Part shown: positions 1-6,423 of the stretch, piece after piece
Layout: each line of letters starts with the position of its first letter
Position numbering within the stretch: position 1 is the stretch's first letter
Source of the DNA: an uncultured Ruminococcus sp.
Lineage (GTDB): Bacteria; Bacillota; Clostridia; Oscillospirales; Acutalibacteraceae
Length of the DNA stretch: 9,715 nt
Direction: 5' to 3'
NCBI GenBank assembly: GCA_902803585.1
Contig: CADCQO010000140.1
Coordinates: 1 to 9,715, forward strand
Notes under the pieces: generated by a model
The model's database searches: none
The model's input: the letters and a program-made list of their open reading frames with translations, nothing else
Told to the model about the DNA's origin: nothing
Program-made: the position numbers and the translations under genes

Positions 1-89
1 AGCAGCAGGGTCAGTACGATGACGGCTATCAGCAGCAGGGTCAGTACGATGACGGCTATCAGCAGCAGGGTCAGTATGACGGCGGCTAT
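1..89 (+). repeat. 30-bp in-frame tandem repeat, three copies
   Basis: Three head-to-tail 30-bp units lie at the window edge (1-29, 30-59, 60-89; the first lacks its first base). Copies 1 and 2 are identical over the visible bases, and copy 3 differs at a few positions. The unit encodes the decapeptide QQQGQYDDGY; the third copy gives QQQGQYDGGY. The array is in frame with the downstream membrane protein and probably continues to the left of the window, so the true copy number is unknown. The near-identity at DNA level suggests recent expansion by slippage or recombination. Confidence 0.93.
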
Positions 90-827
90 GCGAAACAACA
101 GCCTGTTCCGGAACCGGAGCCTGAACCGGAACCGGAGCCTGAACCAGAGCCAGAGCCGGAGCCGGAGCCTGAACCTCAGCCGGAACCCGAACCACAACCG
201 ACACGCCGGCGCAAAACACAGCCCAAGCCTGAACCTGCACCAGAGCCGGAACCCGCACCAGAACCTGAACCTCAACCGGAATCTGAGGTGAAAGCCGAAG
301 CCTTTGATTCCAAAAACTTCAAGTTTGAGAAGAAAGAGCCTTCTGAAGAAGAAGAGGAAGAAAAACCCGATCAGGAAGCATTCAAAGGCATTAAAAGCGT
401 TCTCAAATTGTTTACCGGTACGCCCGAATACACAGATGATTATGACCCGCAGGACGCTGCCAAAAGCAAAAACATCAGTATTCTTTCTATGTTTGGCATT
501 ACCTTCTGGGTTCCGCTTGTTTTCGCTAAAGATTCAGCATATTCACGCTTCTACGCCAATCAGGGGCTGCTGATGCTGATTTTCAGTATTCCTTTCACTA
601 TTCTGTTCGCTATTTTCAGCGGTATTGTCGGTGTTGCTTGTTCACAGGACGCTTCTTTCGGCAATGCTTCTTCCGGTCTGAGCTTTATGGGCTGGATCAT
701 GGATATCCTGATCTTTGCCATCTGTTATGCAATACCGATTTTTGTACTGTTTTTAACGATCAAAGCGATTCAGGCACGAAAAGCAAAGGAAATCCCCTTC
801 ATCGGATTCCTGCGCATTATTCGCTGA
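3..827 (+). CDS. Repeat-rich membrane protein with Tic20/DUF4870-like C-terminus (5' partial)
   Basis: The frame is open from the left edge to the TAA at 825-827, so the start lies outside the window. The visible 274 residues begin with three QQQGQYDDGY-type repeats. A long Pro-Glu tract follows (about residues 33-95, interrupted by a basic TRRRK patch), then an acidic Glu run near residue 115. The C-terminal part has three hydrophobic segments at about nt 474-527, 561-638 and 687-770. The segment reading FAKDSAYSRFYANQGLLML, and the end with a short basic stretch then PFIGFLRIIR, resemble the small DUF4870/Tic20-like membrane proteins common in Clostridia ('...FHANQGLLL...'). That family link is recognition by eye. 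The charged, disordered N-terminal arm is probably cytoplasmic or spans the wall. Function is unknown. A GTG at 288 is in frame but has no ribosome binding site, and reading is continuous before it, so it is not taken as the start. Confidence 0.85.
   Translation, partial: QQGQYDDGYQQQGQYDDGYQQQGQYDGGYAKQQPVPEPEPEPEPEPEPEPEPEPEPEPQPEPEPQPTRRRKTQPKPEPAPEPEPAPEPEPQPESEVKAEAFDSKNFKFEKKEPSEEEEEEKPDQEAFKGIKSVLKLFTGTPEYTDDYDPQDAAKSKNISILSMFGITFWVPLVFAKDSAYSRFYANQGLLMLIFSIPFTILFAIFSGIVGVACSQDASFGNASSGLSFMGWIMDILIFAICYAIPIFVLFLTIKAIQARKAKEIPFIGFLRIIR
105..285 (+). repeat. Low-complexity Pro-Glu coding tract
   Basis: About 180 bp made mostly of CCG/CCT/CCA alternating with GAA/GAG, encoding (Pro-Glu)n with occasional Gln and Ala and one basic interruption around 210-225. 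Synonymous codons are mixed, so the protein pattern is kept although the DNA is not an exact repeat. This argues for selection on the peptide, probably a stiff extended spacer between the repeats and the membrane domain. Confidence 0.85.
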
Positions 828-846
828 AACAACTTTTCATACACCA

Positions 847-876
847 AGAGTCCGCTCTCCGGAGCGGGCTTTTTTT
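847..876 (+). terminator. Rho-independent terminator of the membrane-protein gene
   Basis: The hairpin core CCGCTC (852-857) pairs with GAGCGG (862-867) around the tetraloop TCCG. A-T, G-C and G-T pairs at 849-851/868-870 extend it. A run of T at 870-876 follows directly. It sits 20 bp after the stop at 827 and before the convergent spoIIR end. On the other strand no U-run follows the stem, so it acts mainly rightward. Confidence 0.9.
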
Positions 877-895
877 GTCAGCCTGTCTGGTATTC

Positions 896-1501
896 TCAGA
901 CAAACAGTGAACAAAGCCCCTCCCACCATTCTACCAGCATAAATTTCATTTCATATTTCTCGCCTGCGGTGATGATCTCCTCTTCTCCTTCGCTGACAAC
1001 AGAGGAAATTTCCTTTGTGGCGGCAGAAGGCAGACACAGTGCCGGAAACAACACGCACCACCAGTTATGCCCCTGTCCGCTGCCAATCACCACGCGCAAG
1101 GCATCATAATGTCCGGCAGGCAGTGTGACATCATCATATACACGGGTCGTAAAGGGCATATTCATTACATATGCCTGTACAGGGTAATCATAGCCCTTTT
1201 CTCTGATAATCTCCTGTGCATAAGTACGGATATCCTCCAGATGCGCCTGCGCTGTCTGTATGCTTTCCTCCTTGCTCCGGCAATTCTCAAACAATGTTCC
1301 GGTGTACTGCAGGAGAGCATCTCTGACGGACAATTTCAGCCGCTGATCTTCCTCGCTGTCGGAATTTGCCAAAATATGCAGCCGGAAAACCTCCCCGCGA
1401 ATGCCCTCACACGCCCCGTAAAACCCTGTCAGTGACATTAAACAGCTCACCACTGTCGCACAAACTGCCGCACGAAAACAAATTGAAAATTTCCGCAACA
1501 A
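896..1501 (-). CDS. spoIIR: Stage II sporulation protein R (SpoIIR)
   Basis: SpoIIR is made in the forespore and secreted to the intermembrane space, where it triggers SpoIIGA to process pro-sigma-E. The match rests on RLHILANSDSEEDQ followed by LKLSVRDALL (about residues 40-62) and GHNWWCVLFPALC (about 144-156), both hallmarks of the family. Residues about 6-30 form one hydrophobic export segment, ending near FYGA. The start is taken as TTG at 1501, giving 201 residues, close to the usual length. It has a GGGGGCGG ribosome site at 1507-1514, five bases upstream, and a tandem TTG at 1498 is an alternative. The frame is open further to a TTG at 1591, but that would swallow a good sigma-F-type promoter at 1548-1577 and has no ribosome site. 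The gene stands alone, divergent from the broken sigma factor. Confidence 0.93.
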   Translation of the reverse strand: MLRKFSICFRAAVCATVVSCLMSLTGFYGACEGIRGEVFRLHILANSDSEEDQRLKLSVRDALLQYTGTLFENCRSKEESIQTAQAHLEDIRTYAQEIIREKGYDYPVQAYVMNMPFTTRVYDDVTLPAGHYDALRVVIGSGQGHNWWCVLFPALCLPSAATKEISSVVSEGEEEIITAGEKYEMKFMLVEWWEGLCSLFV

Positions 1502-1547
1502 ATCAACCGCCCCCAGATAAACAGTAAATCGAAAATTTCTGTAACGA

Positions 1548-1577
1548 AAATATGCCCCGCCGGCGATTGTTTTATAC
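1548..1577 (-). promoter_or_regulatory. Sigma-F-type promoter of spoIIR
   Basis: Read on the minus strand, GTATA (1577-1573) is followed by 15 bases and then GGGCATATTT (1557-1548). The B. subtilis sigma-F consensus is roughly GywTA, 15-16 bases, then GGnrAnAnTw; only the 'r' position differs. Transcription would start near 1540, before the ribosome site at 1507-1514. In B. subtilis spoIIR is a known sigma-F target, so site and gene agree. Sigma-G recognises nearly the same sequence and cannot be excluded. Confidence 0.72.
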
Positions 1578-1646
1578 AGTCCGGAACACAAAACATTTTT
1601 TCAGAAAACCGCACGAAAACAGCATCCCTGAAACGTTTTATCAGTG

Positions 1647-1654
1647 AAAGGAGG
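1647..1654 (+). promoter_or_regulatory. Ribosome binding site that decides the TTG start of the sigma gene
   Basis: AAAGGAGG is a full Shine-Dalgarno match, seven bases before TTG at 1662. The in-frame GTG at 1644 lies ahead of it. The in-frame ATG at 1701 has no comparable site. This supports TTG at 1662 as the ancestral start. Confidence 0.8.
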
Positions 1655-1661
1655 TTTTCAC

Positions 1662-2181
1662 TTGTCATTCATCGATGAAAAAAACAAACGTCCGGACAAT
1701 ATGGAACATTCTGCAAAAATCGAAAGCGTCATCCGTCGGTATGCCGACATGATCTATCGTATCGCTTATCAGCATACGGGTTCTCCCACTGACGCAGAGG
1801 ATATTCTTCAGGAGGTCAAGTCTTACGCTTGTCACGAAAAAAGCACCGCTTCAGGATGAAGAATACCTGAAACGGTGGCTTATACGGGTTACCATCAACC
1901 AATGTCATGATTTTCAGCGTCATCGCAAGCGCACACGGACAGAACCGTTAGACGAACATGAAGAACTGCCCGCTGAGGAAAAACATAGCGTTTTGGAAGA
2001 ATTACAGCAGTTACCCGAACAATACCGCTCGATTCTGTACTTATACTATTACGAAAATTACAGCATCAGGGAAATCGCCGCCATCCTACATAAAAGCGTC
2101 AATACCGTAAGTTCGGGACTGCAAAGGGCAAGAAAGCGATTGAAAGACATTCTGACGGAGGAGGGATTCCACTATGAGTAA
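1662..2181 (+). pseudogene. ECF-type RNA polymerase sigma factor, frameshifted
   Basis: Two frames together encode one sigma-70-family factor of about 172 residues, the normal ECF size. The first frame (1662 to a stop at 1857-1859) holds region 2: IRRYADMIYRIAYQHTG then DAEDILQEV. The second resumes at CTT 1822 (LTLVTKKAPLQDEEYLKRWLIRV), runs through a charged linker, and ends with region 4 (LPEQYRSILYLYYYENYSIREIAAILHKSV, then an RARKRL helix) at the TAA at 2179-2181. Joining them needs one base removed between about 1818 and 1821 (GTC-AAGT-CTT). No stop occurs in the second frame back to 1801. Without correction the product stops after about 65 residues and lacks the -35-binding region 4. 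There is no obvious slippery heptamer at the join, so decay or a sequence error is likelier than programmed shifting. The gene overlaps its anti-sigma-like partner. Confidence 0.87.
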
Positions 2182-2560
2182 AAAGAACCTGTACACTGAA
2201 AGTTTAGACCGTCTCCATGTACCGCAGGCGGCTGTTGACAAAGCGGTACAGTCCGCCCTGCAAGCACTCAGCGCCAGAAAGGAGAACACCATGAAGCAAA
2301 GTAATGTATTCCGGAAAAAGTGGGGCTTTGCGGCAGTGACAGCATACTATGACCGCATACCGGACGAAAAATTTGCTCCTATTGAACTTGATACAGATAC
2401 TGACCATTACGTGAAAATCATCTATGATGAAATGCTGAGAAATACGTTCATAGACACGACCATCACCTACAATGACGGCACAACCGAAAACTGCACGATT
2501 CTCTTAAGCTGTGAGAAAGTCGAAAAGGGTAAAATAACCTTCGGAGCAAAGTTAGCATAA
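2174..2560 (+). CDS. Anti-sigma-like protein, apparently internally deleted
   Basis: The ATG lies inside the last codons of the sigma gene (ATGAGTAA overlap, ribosome site GGAGGAGG at 2158-2165), the usual arrangement for an ECF sigma and its membrane anti-sigma. The N-terminal 50 residues, with YTESLDRLHVPQAAVDKAVQSAL and ARKENTMK, resemble the cytoplasmic start of Clostridia anti-sigma proteins of the DUF4179-like kind. Such proteins next have a membrane helix. Here the helix seems to begin (KWGFAAVTA) but breaks at about 2341-2350 into a soluble tail, YYDRIPDEKFAPIEL through ITFGAKLA, which looks like the extracellular C-terminus. At 128 residues it is much shorter than such anti-sigmas. 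I infer an in-frame deletion of the transmembrane segment and middle domain. The product, if made, would be soluble and probably not a working transmembrane regulator. The family assignment is by context and pattern, not a database match. Confidence 0.68.
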   Translation: MSKKNLYTESLDRLHVPQAAVDKAVQSALQALSARKENTMKQSNVFRKKWGFAAVTAYYDRIPDEKFAPIELDTDTDHYVKIIYDEMLRNTFIDTTITYNDGTTENCTILLSCEKVEKGKITFGAKLA

Positions 2561-2723
2561 ACGTCATATGTGGTTTCTGTTCGTCAGACTGAGAGTTTGC
2601 TTTAGGCTTACTTCAGATTTCATCTCACGATAGGCACCCTTGCCTTCAGCTAACACTTCCTACTGCCAAGCGTGTAGCGGACTTTCACCGCCAAGTTACT
2701 GCCGATTTCGGGCAAACCCAAAT
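2561..2723. other. Gene-free stretch, possible dispersed-repeat remnant
   Basis: No credible gene lies here. Short hairpins are visible (GCGG/CCGC near 2678-2692, TGCC/GGCA near 2700-2714). Three related blocks, 'ACTGCCAAG', 'ACCGCCAAG' and 'TTACTGCCG', recur within 45 bp. The segment holding 'GCTAACACTTCC' and 'GCGGACTTTCACCGCC' reminds me of short intergenic repeats seen in many Clostridia genomes, but that is an impression from memory and is untested. It ends at the bidirectional terminator. Confidence 0.35.
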
Positions 2724-2763
2724 AAAAGCGATAGACCATCTTTTCGGATAGTTTATCGCTTTT
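2724..2763. terminator. Bidirectional terminator between the anti-sigma gene and rqcH
   Basis: AAAAGCGATA (2724-2733) pairs with TATCGCTTTT (2754-2763). A further three pairs, one C-A mismatch and three more pairs extend it to a six-base loop at 2741-2746. On the minus strand the stem runs into TTTTATTT, serving rqcH, which ends 17 bp away. On the plus strand it ends in TTTTGTTGTTG. It separates two convergent units. Confidence 0.87.
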
Positions 2764-2779
2764 GTTGTTGCGTACAGAC

Positions 2780-4519
2780 TCACTTCTCGCGGTGCGGCAC
2801 GACAAAGAGTGTTTTTTGGTTGACATAAATCACCATGCCCGGTCTTGCGCCCTGCGGTTTGCTGACGTAACGGATTTTGGTGTAGTCTACCGGCACTTTA
2901 CCCGCTTCGCCTGCTTTGCTGTGCGCCGCCGCCAACGATGCCGCCAACAAAATGGTGGCTTCATCGGGTTCACGCCCTTCGGTCAGAATGACCGTATGTG
3001 AACCGGGTATATCCTTCGCATGGAACCAAAGATCATTCTTCGCCGCCTGTTTCAGCGTTAACTGATCATTCTGTTTGTTGTTTCTTCCTACTAAAATCGT
3101 GAAACCGCTCTCCGACACAAACTTTAACGGCGGCAGGATACTCTCGCTCCTTTGTTTTTTTCCCTTCGCCCTGATATAGCCCTGTTCGGTCAGCTCGGTA
3201 CGTATCTCGTTCAGTTCACGCACACTCTCAGCCCGTGAAAGGCTGTCCATTACGGAAGAAATATAGTCCAGCTCTTCTTCCGCTCTGGCAATCTGTACCT
3301 TCAGCACCTGTTCGGCCGTCTTTGCCTTACGGTAGCTTTTGTAATAGCGTTGTGCGTTGGCTGATGCGGACAGAGAAGGGTCAAGCGGTATTGTTATCTC
3401 TGCCATGTTCTCATCATAAAAATTCTGCGCCCTTAACTCCGATGCTCCTTTTGCAAGGCGGTAAAGGTTCGCCTGAATGATATCTGCCCTGATGCGGTAC
3501 TGTTCCCTTTCCGCACACGCTGCTAACTCGTCCTTCTGCACATAGATTTTCTTGATAAGGCGTGTCGCTGTCGTGTTCAGCAGACGGTTAAGATCTTCGG
3601 AACGGCGGCGCATTGTTTCCATAGCGTCACGCTTCGCATAGTAATGGTCCAGCAGTTCACAGAAGGTTCCCTGTTCTCTGAAGGAACGACCGCTTCCGTA
3701 CTGCTGAATCGACTCAAATGTAAAGTCGATGGGCTTCTTTTCTTCGTTAAGTATCATTGTCGGCTCGCCGCTGCCCTCACGGATTGCTGTTATCGTGCGC
3801 TTGAGAAAAAAACGCAGGCGTGAGATCAGTTCATCGTCCAGCGACTGCGAAAACACGTCCCTTCCCCGTCCCGTCAGATGTTCCCACTCACGGCACAGTA
3901 TCGGAGAAACACCCTGCACCACCGTCAGGAGTGCCTTGGAAAGCGGCATATTTTTGGGAAGCCGCTGTACTGCTTCAATGATATCATCGGCTTCTTTGTC
4001 CAGTACACACAGCTTGTTTTGCTGAGGCGGCAGTTCATAACGCAGTCCCGGCAAAATCAGACGCTGAGAGGACATGGACATATCCACACGGCGAAAAGCA
4101 TCAATAATCAGCCCTTCACCGTCTATAAAAACAATATTGCTGTACTGCCCCATGATTTCAACCGCTAATGTCATCGTGCACAGATCGCCCAGTTCGTTCG
4201 TGCCTTCAAATTCCAGCAGCAGCACTCTTTCCAGCTCAGGCTGATGAATAGCCCGCAGCCTTGCACCGGAAAGTCTTTTACGCAGCAGCATACAAAGCAT
4301 GGGCGGCACTTTCGGATTTTCGGGTGTCATGCCGGTAAGGTTGATGCGGGCACTGCCTGCTCTGGCAGAAATCAGCAGTTTTCCGTTTCCCTCTTTTGAA
4401 CGCAGGGCGAGAATCAATTCGTCCTTAGAAGGCTGATAAATCTTGTCTACTTTACTGTTCAGCAGCTGTTTTTCCAGTTCTAATTTGATATGCCGCAGAA
4501 ATGCACCGTCTAAGGCCAT
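2780..4519 (-). CDS. rqcH: NFACT-family ribosome quality control protein RqcH
   Basis: RqcH (Rqc2/NEMF homologue, formerly called a fibronectin-binding protein, FbpA/YloA) binds stalled 50S subunits with peptidyl-tRNA and recruits Ala-tRNA to add C-terminal Ala tails that mark nascent chains for degradation. The 579 residues have the usual length and order: NFACT-N (1-175, with EIMGQYSNIVF near 121-131), a helix-hairpin-helix around VVQGVSPILCREW (200-212), long coiled-coil arms (about 290-450), and the NFACT-R domain with NDLWFHAKDIPGSH at 495-508. In B. subtilis Asp97-Arg98 are needed for tRNA binding; here positions 97-98 are Glu-Arg, a conservative change. The ATG start at 4519 follows an AAGGAGGG site. 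The gene is last in a four-gene operon, 12 bp after the Nif3-family gene, and ends at the bidirectional terminator. Confidence 0.96.
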   Translation of the reverse strand: MALDGAFLRHIKLELEKQLLNSKVDKIYQPSKDELILALRSKEGNGKLLISARAGSARINLTGMTPENPKVPPMLCMLLRKRLSGARLRAIHQPELERVLLLEFEGTNELGDLCTMTLAVEIMGQYSNIVFIDGEGLIIDAFRRVDMSMSSQRLILPGLRYELPPQQNKLCVLDKEADDIIEAVQRLPKNMPLSKALLTVVQGVSPILCREWEHLTGRGRDVFSQSLDDELISRLRFFLKRTITAIREGSGEPTMILNEEKKPIDFTFESIQQYGSGRSFREQGTFCELLDHYYAKRDAMETMRRRSEDLNRLLNTTATRLIKKIYVQKDELAACAEREQYRIRADIIQANLYRLAKGASELRAQNFYDENMAEITIPLDPSLSASANAQRYYKSYRKAKTAEQVLKVQIARAEEELDYISSVMDSLSRAESVRELNEIRTELTEQGYIRAKGKKQRSESILPPLKFVSESGFTILVGRNNKQNDQLTLKQAAKNDLWFHAKDIPGSHTVILTEGREPDEATILLAASLAAAHSKAGEAGKVPVDYTKIRYVSKPQGARPGMVIYVNQKTLFVVPHREK

Positions 4520-4531
4520 TGGAATCCCTCC

Positions 4532-5287
4532 TTATGTCAGATATTGTACGCCGTCTGTATCGGCTGATGCCTGACGGAATACTGCCTGAGGAAATGCTTT
4601 TTGCAGGCGGGCGGTCAGCTTCGTTATCACAAGATCTTCCGAACCAAAGTGTCCGAGATCGAAAACTGCTGTTCCGCTGTCATTAGAAAAAAGAATCTGA
4701 TGATGCTTGATTTCTCCCGTGATAATCGCATCTGCACCGCAGTCTTTCGCTAAAAAGACATCGCTGCCCCCTGCGCCGCCGGCAATCATTACTTTTTGTA
4801 TGGTCTTTCCGCTGTCCGTGTAGCGCAGACCTTTCAGCGGAACTTTATTTTTAATATGCTGTGCCAGACCGGTACAGTTCATCGGCACATTCAGAGAACC
4901 GAAAACAGCACAATCAGACGGAAAACGCTGTTCAATCTGTACGCCCAGCGCTTCCGCCAGCGTATCATTGACACCGCCCTCAGCAATATCAAGATTGGTA
5001 TGTGCCGACAAAACGGTAACGCCGAGCTGAACGGCTAAATAAACGACACTGTCCGAAGGAACGGACTTAAGCGCATCAAAAATGATCGGGTGATGGGTAA
5101 TCAGTATCTTTGCTCCGGCGGCCGCTGTTTCAAGCAGAACGTCTTTTGTCGCGTCCAGCGCAGTATAAACCGTTTCAGAAACCGTTTCTCCGCTGCCGAT
5201 CAGCAGACCCGCATTATCAAAGCCCAGTGCCGTATCAAACGGTGCGATACTGTCAAGATACGCATACAGTTCCTTTGCACTGACCAT
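4532..5287 (-). CDS. Nif3-like dinuclear metal-centre protein (YqfO family)
   Basis: Nif3/YqfO proteins are toroidal hexamers with a two-metal site on each subunit; some are annotated as GTP cyclohydrolase 1 type 2 homologues, but the true substrate is unsettled. Expected metal ligands are present: the His pair in ITHHPIIF (residues 65-66 from the chosen start), AHTNLDIA (His96, Asp100) and GHFGSE (His213, Glu217). TGEIKHH near 190-196 is also typical. At 251 residues it is the short form without the inserted PII-like domain found in B. subtilis YqfO. I start it at ATG 5287, which has AGGAG eight bases upstream. A GTG at 5296 overlaps the trmK stop but would leave no spacing. It is translationally close to trmK (5 bp), the pairing common in Firmicutes, where the two genes are usually neighbours. 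Confidence 0.93.
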   Translation of the reverse strand: MVSAKELYAYLDSIAPFDTALGFDNAGLLIGSGETVSETVYTALDATKDVLLETAAAGAKILITHHPIIFDALKSVPSDSVVYLAVQLGVTVLSAHTNLDIAEGGVNDTLAEALGVQIEQRFPSDCAVFGSLNVPMNCTGLAQHIKNKVPLKGLRYTDSGKTIQKVMIAGGAGGSDVFLAKDCGADAIITGEIKHHQILFSNDSGTAVFDLGHFGSEDLVITKLTARLQKAFPQAVFRQASADTDGVQYLT

Positions 5288-5292
5288 CTTTT

Positions 5293-6000
5293 TCACTCCT
5301 GTTCTGTATCGGGCAATTCCTGTGCAACCGCCCGCAAAATATTCTGACAGCGTTCTGCTTCCTCCACCTGACCGGACTGCAGGAGTCCGCTGACTTTTCT
5401 TCTCAGCTTGAACGCTGTCATCTTAATATACTGCTCCGCCTCCGGTGAAGTCTTTGCGGATAACGTGCCGATATACGCCATACGGTCATCACAGACCCTT
5501 TTCACACCGTCATACACGCACTGCATCACGCTGTAACACTTTTTGCCGGAACAGCAGGCTTTTTCTTCAACGATACAAAAACCGTTTTCACATAAAAATT
5601 TCCGCAGTACATAGGCTCTTGTCATCGGCTGTAAAATCAGCCTTCTGCTTCCGTCATACACCCACGCTGTACGCCGTATGATTTCAGCTATCAGTTCACC
5701 GCCCATGCCTGCGATAACAATATCAAAAGCGCATTCGGGTACAATCGCATCAAGCCCGTCAGAAAGAACAGCCGATACTTTATCCTCCACCCCGAAGCGC
5801 ACAATATTACTTTTTGCATTCTCCAACGGCCCTACCCTGATATCACAGGCAACGGCTGTGTCGATCCAGCCTTCTGCCGCTAATCTGATGGGCAGATAGG
5901 CGTGGTCGGTGCCGACATCAACCAGCTTTGTACCTTTTCTTACCATCGAAGCGCACGTCATCAGACGGTTATCCAATGTCAGAAGTTCTCTGCCTTTCAC
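5293..6000 (-). CDS. trmK: tRNA (adenine(22)-N1)-methyltransferase TrmK
   Basis: TrmK methylates N1 of A22 in the D-arm region of bacterial tRNAs using S-adenosylmethionine. A Rossmann-type methyltransferase domain fills the N-terminal two thirds. The SAM-binding motif DVGTDHAYLP is at about residues 28-37. IAGMGGELI follows near 96-104, and LILQPMT near 121-127 matches the catalytic-loop region (LQPN in B. subtilis). The C-terminal 60 residues are helical and charged, fitting the family's coiled-coil tail. The start is GTG at 6000, eight bases after GGGAGG. A GTG at 6009 sits directly against that site and is less likely. The protein is 235 residues, the normal size. It lies 30 bp after the DUF1858 gene and just before the Nif3-family gene. 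Confidence 0.94.
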   Translation of the reverse strand: MKGRELLTLDNRLMTCASMVRKGTKLVDVGTDHAYLPIRLAAEGWIDTAVACDIRVGPLENAKSNIVRFGVEDKVSAVLSDGLDAIVPECAFDIVIAGMGGELIAEIIRRTAWVYDGSRRLILQPMTRAYVLRKFLCENGFCIVEEKACCSGKKCYSVMQCVYDGVKRVCDDRMAYIGTLSAKTSPEAEQYIKMTAFKLRRKVSGLLQSGQVEEAERCQNILRAVAQELPDTEQE

Positions 6001-6030
6001 CTTCCACACCTCCCGTTTGTTTTGTGTCAG

Positions 6031-6234
6031 TTACTTATCCTTGATATGCTCGTTAACCATCTTTACCAGTTCATCAGCATCTACACCGTGTACCATGCAG
6101 GCCTGCTCTACGGTTTCGCCTCTTGAAGCGGGGCAGCCGAGGCAGTGCATACCGATGGACAAAAAGATGGGTGCAGTTGTCTCGTCAATATCGAGAATAT
6201 CTCCGATAATGGTGTCCTTTGTAATCTGTGCCAT
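6031..6234 (-). CDS. DUF1858 domain protein with CxxC motif
   Basis: This 67-residue protein is a single DUF1858 domain: ITKDTIIGDILDIDETTAPIF, then GMHCLGCPASRGET, then an EQACMVHGVDADELVKMVN helix. The two cysteines of CLGC (residues 31 and 34) are the family signature. Such domains occur alone or joined to redox and iron-sulfur proteins, and the biochemical role is not established; a redox or metal-linked function is inferred from the CxxC. The ATG start at 6234 has AAAGGAGG seven bases upstream; an earlier in-frame ATG at 6255 has no site. It is the first gene of the operon with trmK, the Nif3-family gene and rqcH, directly behind a sigma-A promoter. Confidence 0.9.
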   Translation of the reverse strand: MAQITKDTIIGDILDIDETTAPIFLSIGMHCLGCPASRGETVEQACMVHGVDADELVKMVNEHIKDK

Positions 6235-6266
6235 TGTTTCTCCTCCTTTTTTCATAGAATAACAGT

Positions 6267-6295
6267 ATTATACCCCATTTGCCGCAAAAATTCAA
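6267..6295 (-). promoter_or_regulatory. Sigma-A promoter of the DUF1858-trmK-nif3-rqcH operon
   Basis: On the minus strand TTGAAT (6295-6290) is followed by exactly 17 bases and a perfect TATAAT (6272-6267). Transcription should begin near 6260, giving a leader of about 25 bases that holds the AAAGGAGG site of the first gene. No other promoter of this quality was seen inside the operon. Confidence 0.85.
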
Positions 6296-6379
6296 GACGA
6301 TAATCACGGACACGCCAGCGTTCAGAATACCGGCTCCTGCCCGCTGTCATAAAGCGCGACAGCTGTTTTGAATCTGAAC

Positions 6380-6416
6380 GGACAGATTTTTTGCAAATTC
6401 ACACAAAAATCTGTTC
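6380..6416. repeat. Inverted repeat upstream of the thrH promoter
   Basis: GGACAGATTTTT (6380-6391) pairs with AAAAATCTGTTC (6405-6416): 12 pairs including one G-T, around a 13-base AT-rich loop. It ends eight bases before the -35 element of thrH. It could be an operator, or a weak transcription stop between the divergent units. The surrounding region (6300-6420) holds no gene. Confidence 0.5.
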
Positions 6417-6423
6417 TGCACTC

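Noticed and set aside
1..89. CRISPR-like short direct repeats
   Set aside because: The units are contiguous, in frame and coding, with no spacers.
19..291. A plus-strand open frame rich in Ser, Arg and Asn
   Set aside because: It is the repeat array and Pro-Glu tract read in the wrong frame; the true frame continues into the membrane domain.
1502..1591. A 30-residue N-terminal extension of SpoIIR from TTG 1591
   Set aside because: It lacks a ribosome site, overlaps the sigma-F-type promoter, and places the export segment far from the N-terminus.
1800..1830. Programmed frameshift in the sigma gene
   Set aside because: No slippery heptamer or clear downstream stimulatory structure was visible at the join; decay or a base-call error is simpler, though not proven.
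5288..5296. GTG start for the Nif3-family gene overlapping the trmK stop
   Set aside because: The AGGAG site would touch the GTG, whereas ATG 5287 has ideal spacing.
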